NCBI GenBank assembly: GCA_964601325.1
Contig: CAZRNA010000002.1
Coordinates: 1-64,000, forward strand
Source: CAVPLU01 sp964601325
Lineage (GTDB): Archaea > Thermoproteota > Bathyarchaeia > 40CM-2-53-6
DNA: 64,000 nucleotides
Direction of reading: 5' to 3'
Below, piece after piece: positions 53,177 through 59,986 of the stretch. Made by a program: the position numbers and the translations under genes. The notes under the pieces are model-generated. The model searched no databases. It was not told the origin of the DNA and saw only the letters and a list, made by a program, of their open reading frames with translations. Numbering within the stretch: the stretch's first letter is position 1; every line of letters starts with the position of its first letter.

Positions 53177-53465
53177 AGTGGGTTAGTCTCGGCAGAGAGC
53201 GTGTTCACGCGCAAAGATTCTGCTGTGATTGATTGCTTCTGAACAATCGGGTATCGCTACGGCTGCGGCGACCGCTGGTGACGTTGTTCACGCTGCTTTG
53301 CCTATTTCAGCTGGCATGAAAGTGAGTATATTAGCGTTCCTCCAATGATACATGGATGTGCCATGGATTTGGATGGTCCCGCCCCTCCATGCGGAACGCT
53401 CACCCCACGCTACTACAGGCGCAGGTCTCGCTCGCCGCTTTAATAGCTCACAGTAGAACACGCCA

Positions 53466-54569
53466 TTGAGCGCTGGATCTTCGGTGCTACGGATAATATT
53501 CCATGTGGACATGGACGCCTTTTATGCGTCCGCGGAGAGACGCCAGAATCCAGCGCTAGCTGGTCTCCCAATAATCGTTGGGGCAGATCCAAAGGAAGGA
53601 AAAGGCCGCGGCGTCGTCGCGGGCTGTTCATATGAGGCAAGGAAATTCGGAGTTCACTCCGCTCAACCGATATCGCGAGCCTATCGCCTCTGCCCACAAG
53701 CCGTGTATCTTAGGCCGAACTTCGCGCTCTACGAGGAAATCTCTTCACGAATAATGGACATATTTCGGAGCTACTCCGAGAAACTCGAACCAATGAGCTT
53801 GGACGAAGCATTCCTAGACTTGTCCGACAAGGCAGCCGATTTCGCTGAGGCTACACAGATCGCTAGGGGGATCAAAGAGGATGTCAAGGCTCGAGAGGGG
53901 CTGACATGCTCGGTTGGCGTTGCGCCAAACAAGGCGATCGCAAAGATCGCCTCCGACTTCCAGAAACCTGATGGGCTAACAACGGTCACTCCTGACCAAG
54001 CACAAGCGTTCCTGCGGCCTCTCCCAGTTTCACGAATTAGCGGGGTTGGAAAGAAGACCACCGAAATCCTAGAGAGAGTTGGCATCAAGACCATTGGAGA
54101 CCTAGCCAGCTATCCTGCCGGCCGTATCGTCGAACTGTTCGGTAAGTGGGGGATCGCGCTGTGGCAGATCGCGAACGGAATCGACGAGGCACCGGTCGTG
54201 ACCTCATACGACATCAAGTCGATCAGTACAGAGTTCACGTTCGAGCAAGACATCGAAGACAGAAAGATCGTCATCGAGACGCTCGACAGACAGGCCAAGG
54301 AGGTTCATGCGCGAGCGATACAGGACGGGTTCCTTTGGAGGACGATCGGGCTCAAGCTCAGATTTGAGGACTTCACAACATTCACCCGAGCCAAAAGCAG
54401 GAGCGACTACACGAACCGCCTCGATGTAGTGCAGAGTTCGGTGCGGTCTCTCTTCAATGAGTTTGAGAAAGATCCTAGGAAGATCCGTCTTGTGGGCGTT
54501 AGGCTCTCGAACCTGAGACGGACTGATCTTTCTCAGGAAACGCTGCTCGCGTGGTCTGAGCGTAAGTGA
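53466..54569 (+). CDS. dinB: DNA polymerase IV (Y-family, Dpo4-like)
   Basis: Y-family motifs are clear: HVDMDAFYASAERRQNPALAG (metal Asp and steric gate region), VAGCSYEARKFGVHSAQP, and MSLDEAFLD with the second catalytic acidic pair. A helix-hairpin-helix (ISGVGKKTTEILERVGIKTI) and little finger domain follow to residue 367. It bypasses DNA lesions with low fidelity. The frame starts at TTG 53466; a GTG at 53484 would give a start nearer other family members. A TTTAATA box near 53438-53444 lies about 25 bases before the TTG. Confidence 0.9.
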   Translation: MSAGSSVLRIIFHVDMDAFYASAERRQNPALAGLPIIVGADPKEGKGRGVVAGCSYEARKFGVHSAQPISRAYRLCPQAVYLRPNFALYEEISSRIMDIFRSYSEKLEPMSLDEAFLDLSDKAADFAEATQIARGIKEDVKAREGLTCSVGVAPNKAIAKIASDFQKPDGLTTVTPDQAQAFLRPLPVSRISGVGKKTTEILERVGIKTIGDLASYPAGRIVELFGKWGIALWQIANGIDEAPVVTSYDIKSISTEFTFEQDIEDRKIVIETLDRQAKEVHARAIQDGFLWRTIGLKLRFEDFTTFTRAKSRSDYTNRLDVVQSSVRSLFNEFEKDPRKIRLVGVRLSNLRRTDLSQETLLAWSERK

Positions 54570-54582
54570 GACGGGGACGTTT

Positions 54583-54906
54583 CTATCGGCGCATGGGATA
54601 GCAGATCAACGGTGCAGGAGCTTCACCGAGCAATCTTGAATCGTTAAACAGGTCCATGAGGCGTTGGACCGGTGTACTTTCCTTATTCAAGCTGTAGACG
54701 GAGATCGGCCCGTACATTTTTGCCTGAACCAATTCGGCTTCAACAAGTTTTCGCAAATGCGGCCTAATCACTTTCCTTTCTAAACCGCTGAATTTCGCGA
54801 TCTTGTACACAGACAGGGAGTCACTGAGATGCTTTGCCAAAGCAAGAAGGATCCTGAGTCTGGATTCATTACCTATGATTGTGAGAATGGGAGGTCTCGG
54901 CGGCAT
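54583..54906 (-). CDS. ArsR-like winged-helix regulator
   Basis: The 107-residue protein contains an ArsR-type helix-turn-helix: ESRLRILLALAKHLSDSLSV, IAKFSGLERKVIRPHLRKLVEAELV, then a wing (YGPISVYSLN). No metal-binding CxC motif is visible in the recognition helix, so effector class is open. It converges with the Pol IV gene and is divergent from the HIT gene. Confidence 0.75.
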   Translation of the reverse strand: MPPRPPILTIIGNESRLRILLALAKHLSDSLSVYKIAKFSGLERKVIRPHLRKLVEAELVQAKMYGPISVYSLNKESTPVQRLMDLFNDSRLLGEAPAPLICYPMRR

Positions 54907-54977
54907 CGGCCATCAGAGCATGATATGAAGTAGTAGGGAGAAGATAAGCGGGAGAGCAAAGTGAAAGTACAAACTCC

Positions 54978-55439
54978 ATGCGACCTCTCGGAAAGAATAT
55001 CTCCAAGCGACCACCGATTCTCCGCGGAAGACTGCCAAACTTGCCATGCGTCTTTTGTGACATCATAGCCCGAAAAGCACCTGCACACATCGTGTATGAG
55101 GACGATGACCTCATTGCTTTCCTAGATAACCATCCGATCACGGATGGGCACACGTTGCTTGTGACGAAACGCCACTACGAACGATTTGGCGAGATTCCTC
55201 AAGACATAGTTGCGAAACTGTTCATGAAGGCGCAGGAACTCAACGAGACGGTGATGAAGAAGATGGCAGCGCATGGAGCGAACATCTCAATCAACGACGG
55301 AAAAGCCGCTCACCAGCTTGTCCCTCATATCCATGTTCACATAATCCCGCGGAGAGCAAACGACGGAGTCACATTCTCAGCGCGTAGACGACTTTCCGAA
55401 GAGCAGATGGAGCATATCAGGACGCTGATCGGAACCTAG
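54978..55439 (+). CDS. HIT-family nucleotide hydrolase
   Basis: The family start is CVFCDIIARKAPAHIVYEDD, with DNHPITDGHTLLVTKRHYER and the catalytic HIHVHIIPR (HxHxHxx). The CxxC at the start may bind zinc. HIT proteins hydrolyse nucleotidyl phosphoramidates or dinucleoside polyphosphates. The ATG at 54978 adds a basic 21-residue leader not seen in typical members; TTG at 55041, giving MPCVFCD, is the alternative start. Confidence 0.85.
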   Translation: MRPLGKNISKRPPILRGRLPNLPCVFCDIIARKAPAHIVYEDDDLIAFLDNHPITDGHTLLVTKRHYERFGEIPQDIVAKLFMKAQELNETVMKKMAAHGANISINDGKAAHQLVPHIHVHIIPRRANDGVTFSARRRLSEEQMEHIRTLIGT

Positions 55440-55456
55440 TCGCCTCAGTCCGCTCT

Positions 55457-55963
55457 CTAGATCAGTATCTTGGGAATTCTGTTTCTGAGTCCTCGAGCTA
55501 GCGGAATAGCTATGATGGCCCCTGAGAGAACCTGAACGGCATTACTGGGCACTTCAATAAGCGCGGCTGGAACACCGAACCCCATCACGTACGATTCCAC
55601 CAGAAAGTAGCCCGTAACCATTGCGACTGCGCCTACGAACCATCCGAGGAGATCGCGGCGTGTGCTCTTTCCATCTCTGATCGCGCCTGCGAGAAAGCCT
55701 TCCAGTCCCTTGATGATCAGCGTGTACGGCGAAAAGTACGCGTACCCGGTGATGATGTCTGCTATGGCTGACCCTATGCCGCCCGCTAGACCTCCGACGA
55801 ACCTGCCGAACAAGAGAGCGCTGGTGAAAACCAAGATCTCGCCAAAGTTCAGGTAGCCTCTCGTCGGTGGAATCGGGATCTGAATCAGCATTGTCGCAAC
55901 GGTAGTCGTTGCGGCCAGACCAGCAGTAAGGGCGAGCTTAGCTGCGAGTCGCGACTGAGCCAA
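55457..55963 (-). CDS. ECF transporter S component-like membrane protein
   Basis: About six spans and the segment GYLNFGEILVFTSALLFGRFVGGLAGGIGS (spread over about residues 35-65) followed by ADIITGYAYFSPYTLIIKGLEGFLAG are typical of S components of the riboflavin/HMP group. The upstream part of the frame overlaps the methyltransferase end and is not membrane-like, so the TTG at 55963 is my choice of start. No ECF ATPase or T subunit gene is nearby; a shared or solitary module is possible. Vitamin substrate not determined. Confidence 0.72.
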   Translation of the reverse strand: MAQSRLAAKLALTAGLAATTTVATMLIQIPIPPTRGYLNFGEILVFTSALLFGRFVGGLAGGIGSAIADIITGYAYFSPYTLIIKGLEGFLAGAIRDGKSTRRDLLGWFVGAVAMVTGYFLVESYVMGFGVPAALIEVPSNAVQVLSGAIIAIPLARGLRNRIPKILI

Positions 55964-56007
55964 GACGCCATCACGAGACCGGCTACGGCCCGGAGAGATA
56001 TAAGCGC

Positions 56008-56736
56008 TTACAGCCTCGCCATAGGCTTCGGTTTCGATCCGCTCGCGACGAAGATCCCAATCTCGGCCTTTCTCCCATGCAGGGATATCCCACAGCACTT
56101 TGTTTTTGCCAGCTCCACCTTCACACTTTCCAATCCAGCATCCTGAAACCACTTCTTTACTTTCGCTAGATCAAATCCAAGCCACCTGTCCGCCATCTCT
56201 TCCCGCAACCACCGCTCGTCATGCTTCTCCAGATCCGCAACCGCGACCTTGCCCCCTTCCTTCAGGATACGTGTCATCTCCAAGACCGCTTGCTTCGGTT
56301 TCGCGCAATGATGGAGAATCATGTTGCCTACAACTGCGTCAGCGAAATCGTCCTGTACCGGGATATTTTCCGCGTCCCCGACACGAAATTCGACGGATCC
56401 ATGCAATGCGAGATTGCCCAGGTTGCCCTCAGCCTTCTCCAGCATTGAAGGAGATAGATCCACACCGACGACTCTTCCTTTCCCTTGCGTGTTCATTATA
56501 GCCTGTCTGGTCAAGAAACCGGTTCCGCAACCCACATCGACTACAGTGCTCCCAGGCTTGACATCTGAAGCTTTCAGTATCGAGTCAGCCACCGTCTCAT
56601 CAAAGAAGTCTTCACGCATTCTGTCCCAACGACTCGCCACGGCCGCGAAGTACTTCCTAGCTCTTGCTCTCACTCTGACGGATCCATGGGTCCTCCGTCT
56701 CCGACCCTGTCGGCTCTTCCGCATTCTGACCGACAC
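56008..56736 (-). CDS. SAM-dependent methyltransferase (UbiE-like)
   Basis: Class I methyltransferase motifs are VVDVGCGTGFLTRQAI (motif I), VVGVDLSPSMLEKA, FRVGDAENIPVQDDFADAVV and LKEGGKVAVADLEKHD. Closest in look to menaquinone/ubiquinone or arsenite methyltransferase-like enzymes; the substrate is not clear. The first 30 residues are Arg-rich and may not be native; Met41 is an alternative start. It ends 45 bases before the ECF gene on the same strand. Confidence 0.82.
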   Translation of the reverse strand: MSVRMRKSRQGRRRRTHGSVRVRARARKYFAAVASRWDRMREDFFDETVADSILKASDVKPGSTVVDVGCGTGFLTRQAIMNTQGKGRVVGVDLSPSMLEKAEGNLGNLALHGSVEFRVGDAENIPVQDDFADAVVGNMILHHCAKPKQAVLEMTRILKEGGKVAVADLEKHDERWLREEMADRWLGFDLAKVKKWFQDAGLESVKVELAKTKCCGISLHGRKAEIGIFVASGSKPKPMARL

Positions 56737-56769
56737 CCTTTGACCCTCTAACCAAGCAACGTTGACTAT

Positions 56770-57954
56770 CTAAAGAGTCAGGCTGGCCGAATATTGTTGA
56801 GCTGTTCGATATTCGGTCTTCTCCCGTTCGTCCACGCGGCCATAGCTGTACTGCTCATCTGGCGGCGTGAGCCTCATCAGGGAGCCTTCGGCGGAGCCTA
56901 TGACTCGCCACATTCTATGTTTCGAGCGGGCTAGAATATTCCGTGCGGCATTCACATGCCTGTCTAGGCCGCAGTTCTGACAGAACCAGTCGAAGCGGTC
57001 GATGATGCCACCGCAACGGGAACAGATGCGGCTCGTATTCCATGGGTTGACGTATTCGACTGATGACCCATTCAGCTTGGCTTTGTACTCGATGAGCGCT
57101 TGGAGCCGCGCGAAGTTCCACGAGTTCAGTCGCCGCTTCATTCTTCGACCGCGTATCCTTCCACGTTGTCTGATACCGTTCAGGTTCTCAAAGACGATGT
57201 GACAGCCCGCGGTTTCAAGAGCGATTTGTTTAGAGATCTTATGCATTGTGTCGTGGACGCGGTTGTGTTCTCGCATGGTTAGCTGCGTCAGAAGGCGCTG
57301 TTGCAGGCGAGGTTTATGGTTGACGCGACGCTGGATGTGTTCACGTTTGCGGTAGTAGGTGTCGTGCAGCCGCTTCAACTCACCCGTATCGACTTGCAGC
57401 AGCTTGCCGGACGCGGTCATGCCAGCCAGGTTCGTCTCATTCACATCGAACGCGACCGCGTCTTTCACAGACAAAATCGGCGTAGCCGCTTTCTCGAACG
57501 GCACGATAACGAGAGAGGGCGTCAGGGTTGCTTCGTGGACTGTGTATTCGCCTCGCCGCCACGCGTCGATGAAACGTTGCTGGTAGTCCGTGACTTTCAA
57601 GTGCAAGGTGAGCTGTTGACCCTTCCCTACGTTGACTATCAGTGTGTCTCCGGTGAATCTGCTGTTGAGTTTGCTGAATCTGAGCACCAGCCGCTTCGCC
57701 TCCTGCGCGTGATGTTTACGCAACTGCAATGCAACACGATAGGCGCGCGCGATTATGGCGGCATTGTAGCCGGGGTAGCGTGCCCTGAGGCGCATGTACA
57801 GTGCACGGTGCGCCTGCTTCAATGTTCGAATCTGGTTCTTGCGGATGGTTCGCAGGCAAAGGTTCGTCATAGCGCGGAAGTCATCGAGGAGCTCAGCGGA
57901 CTCTCCCTCGTTCATATGGCAGAAACGAACACTCTGCACTTGGAACCCGCTCAA
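56770..57954 (-). CDS. tnpB: TnpB RNA-guided nuclease (IS200/IS605 OrfB)
   Basis: The 394-residue protein shows the RuvC-like catalytic triad in three segments: AFDVNETNLAG (Asp), IVFENLNGIRQRG (Glu) and CQNCGLDRHVNAARNIL (Asp). A zinc ribbon is formed by CSRCGG and CQNCG. So all nuclease residues appear intact. TnpB proteins are RNA-guided DNA nucleases that help IS605-type elements persist. The usual tnpA transposase is absent, so the element would need help in trans. An internal Met14 is another possible start. Confidence 0.88.
   Translation of the reverse strand: MSGFQVQSVRFCHMNEGESAELLDDFRAMTNLCLRTIRKNQIRTLKQAHRALYMRLRARYPGYNAAIIARAYRVALQLRKHHAQEAKRLVLRFSKLNSRFTGDTLIVNVGKGQQLTLHLKVTDYQQRFIDAWRRGEYTVHEATLTPSLVIVPFEKAATPILSVKDAVAFDVNETNLAGMTASGKLLQVDTGELKRLHDTYYRKREHIQRRVNHKPRLQQRLLTQLTMREHNRVHDTMHKISKQIALETAGCHIVFENLNGIRQRGRIRGRRMKRRLNSWNFARLQALIEYKAKLNGSSVEYVNPWNTSRICSRCGGIIDRFDWFCQNCGLDRHVNAARNILARSKHRMWRVIGSAEGSLMRLTPPDEQYSYGRVDEREKTEYRTAQQYSASLTL
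56788..56815 (-). repeat. Hairpin near tnpB 3' end
   Basis: CGAATAT and ATATTCG pair perfectly around a 14-base loop. The position, at the end of tnpB and next to the inferred element end, fits the subterminal hairpins of IS605-type elements and a possible guide-RNA scaffold. Confidence 0.45.
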
Positions 57955-58063
57955 ACAATCAGATGACTACTCCACGTTTAAGGAAGAGACTCAACCAACA
58001 GTATTTTCGGCCGGCCTAAAGAGTGATTAGCTCACAGTTATCACTCTGCCATGAGGGGAATGA

Positions 58064-59386
58064 TTGTTGAGTTCTGCCAAGAGCTCGTACGATAGGATCT
58101 TCGAGCTACTCGAGCAGCACCATAGCTGGTTCTCTGAGAGCATACCATTGATCGCGTCTGAGAACGTTCCTAGCCCCGCGGTCCGCGAAGCAATCGTCTC
58201 CGACTTTGGTAACCGTTACGCGGAAGGATGGGTTGGCGAACGAGTCTACGCAGGATGCGTGTACATCGACCAAGTCGAGCAGATCTGCATCGACCTAGCG
58301 AAGCAGCTTTTCCGTGCTGAATTCGTTGATGTTCGCCCCGTTTCCGGTGTCTGCTCCAACCTTGTCACTTACACAGCATTCACGAACCCTGGCGACGTGA
58401 TGATGGCTTTAGCGATCCCAAGCGGCGGCCACATCTCTATGGGCAAGAAAGACTTCAACGGAACCGCCGGCTGCGTCCACGGTCTAGACGTGGAATACTT
58501 CGTCTTCGACCGGAACGAGATGAACATCGACGTGGACAAGACGAAGCAGAGAGTTGAGAAATTAGGCAAGGACGGGAAGCGTCCGAAGCTCGCAACGTTC
58601 GGCGGCAGCCTATTCCTGTTTCCGCATCCGGTAAAGGAGCTGGCGGAGTATTTCCATGGAATCGGGACCACAGTTGCGTATGATGCCGCGCATGTTTCAG
58701 GTCTCATCGCTGGTGGACAGTTCCAGGACCCGCTCCGAGAAGGCGCGGATGTGATGATGATGAGCACGCACAAGACGTTGTTCGGCCCTCAAGGCGGCAC
58801 CGTGGTGTCGTGGGAGAAGTACGCGGAGCAAATCAAGAAGGCAACATTCCCCTCGAACACGAGCAATCATCACCTCCACACTGTCGCCGGGAAAGCCGTC
58901 GCATTCGCGGAGATGCTTGAGTTCGGTCGCGAATACGCATCCGAGATCGTCGCAAACGCTCAAGCGCTCGGCCAAGCCCTCTTTGAACGCGGACTGAACA
59001 CGCTTGCGGAGAGCAAAGGGTTCACGAAGTCGCATCAACTCGCTGTCGACACGACCAAGTACGGTCTCGGAGGAGACATCGAGAGGGCACTCGAAAAGGC
59101 GAACATAATCGTGAACAGGCAACTACTTCCCGGCGACATCCAAGCCAACCGGCACTACCAAAACCCAGGCGGAATACGACTCGGCGTTTCAGAGATCACC
59201 CGCCTCGGCATGAAGAGATCACAGATGACCGAGATAGCCGAATTCATCAAGCGTGTGGTCGTTGACAAGGAACCTCCTGAACGAGTCAAGACTGATGTCG
59301 CGATGTTCCGCAAAGACTTCCAGAGAGTGCACTACGCCTTTGAGACCGCACGCGCAGCCTACGAATACATCAAGATCAGACAATGA
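58064..59386 (+). CDS. glyA: Serine hydroxymethyltransferase
   Basis: This 440-residue PLP enzyme shows SHMT motifs: IPLIASENVPSPAVREAI, NRYAEGWVGERVYAGC, YDAAHVSGLIAGGQF, and MSTHKTLFGPQGG with the PLP Lys. It moves a one-carbon unit between serine and a tetrahydropterin. TTG at 58064 is the first in-frame start; a second TTG follows at once. The gene starts 39 bases past the inferred end of the TnpB element, so the insertion sits in its promoter region and may affect expression. Confidence 0.93.
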   Translation: MLSSAKSSYDRIFELLEQHHSWFSESIPLIASENVPSPAVREAIVSDFGNRYAEGWVGERVYAGCVYIDQVEQICIDLAKQLFRAEFVDVRPVSGVCSNLVTYTAFTNPGDVMMALAIPSGGHISMGKKDFNGTAGCVHGLDVEYFVFDRNEMNIDVDKTKQRVEKLGKDGKRPKLATFGGSLFLFPHPVKELAEYFHGIGTTVAYDAAHVSGLIAGGQFQDPLREGADVMMMSTHKTLFGPQGGTVVSWEKYAEQIKKATFPSNTSNHHLHTVAGKAVAFAEMLEFGREYASEIVANAQALGQALFERGLNTLAESKGFTKSHQLAVDTTKYGLGGDIERALEKANIIVNRQLLPGDIQANRHYQNPGGIRLGVSEITRLGMKRSQMTEIAEFIKRVVVDKEPPERVKTDVAMFRKDFQRVHYAFETARAAYEYIKIRQ

Positions 59387-59433
59387 CGAAGAAGAACACC
59401 TAAGCAAACCTTTGGCGTGTCCTACTCTTCCAG

Positions 59434-59550
59434 GGTTCAAATTCGGACGCTCGCACGATGTGACCCACACACACAAATCAAACGAACGATGGTTCAAATC
59501 TGGACACCCGCACCAGCCTACGCACACACACAAAAACATCCAAGAACGAC
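59434..59550. repeat. Two tandem 57-base imperfect repeats
   Basis: Units begin GGTTCAAAT at 59434 and 59491 and share GGAC, CGCACNA, and CACACACACAAA before ending AACGAY. On the minus strand each unit encodes a CxxPDLN or CERPNLNPG-like peptide. The GGTTCAAAT word looks like a tRNA T-arm but the stem does not pair, so no tRNA is claimed. Confidence 0.55.
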
Positions 59551-59611
59551 CATTCCAATCGCGATAGTCGCCGCGTTTCCCTGAACCGGCAGCCATATGC
59601 CGTTTCTGACT

Positions 59612-59872
59612 TCAGAAGTATGGCGTTGCTAGCGTTATTGCCTCGTATCCGACCTTCTTGATTAACGCCACAATCTCAGCCTCGTTGGTGACTTTCTCGT
59701 CATAGTCCACGAGAATCAGGTCTGTCATGTAGTTCGCTCCTACTGACTTGACGCCCTCGGCCTTCTCAAGCGCCCTACGAACGGGGAGGATGCAAGTCGA
59801 ACAATGCACCCCCACGATTCTCAGTCTAGCTCTCTGCAAAGGGCATCCACATAGGACAAGGTGCGCAGCCAA
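59612..59872 (-). CDS. Heavy-metal-associated (HMA) domain protein
   Basis: The 86-residue protein has one HMA fold: RIVGVHCSTCILPVRRALEKAEGV, with the metal-binding HCSTC, then VGANYMTDLILVDYDEKV and a final helix (EIVALIKKVGYEAI). It probably carries copper(I) or another soft metal. The Met before the usual CxxC is His here. The N-terminal 18 residues, including an extra CGC, may be untranslated. It follows the P-type proton ATPase gene by about 115 bases. Confidence 0.8.
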   Translation of the reverse strand: MAAHLVLCGCPLQRARLRIVGVHCSTCILPVRRALEKAEGVKSVGANYMTDLILVDYDEKVTNEAEIVALIKKVGYEAITLATPYF

Positions 59873-59986
59873 GTACAGGCATATCCCCGCTCATTAGATC
59901 ATCAGAACTCCGGACCAGAGGCCCACGCTTCAAGACTTTTGTTGCAGAACTCACTCCAGCACCTCGCCTTCATTGATTCAGCGCTC

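Larger units (their letters stand above)
56770..58024. mobile_element. IS200/IS605-like element containing only tnpB
   Basis: The direct repeat CTAAAGAGT occurs at 56770-56778 and 58016-58024, bounding the tnpB gene. Just inside are inverted 11-mers GGCTGGCCGAA (56781-56791) and TTCGGCCGGCC (58006-58016), which match at 10 of 11 positions. A perfect 7-base stem (56788-56794 with 56809-56815) lies near the tnpB 3' end, where the guide RNA is made in related elements. No tnpA is present. Confidence 0.55.

Noticed and set aside
59253..59596. Protein genes on either strand across the 57-base repeat
   Set aside because: Both frames run through the SHMT 3' end and the repeat; His/Thr or Cys-rich pattern stems from CA/TG repeats.
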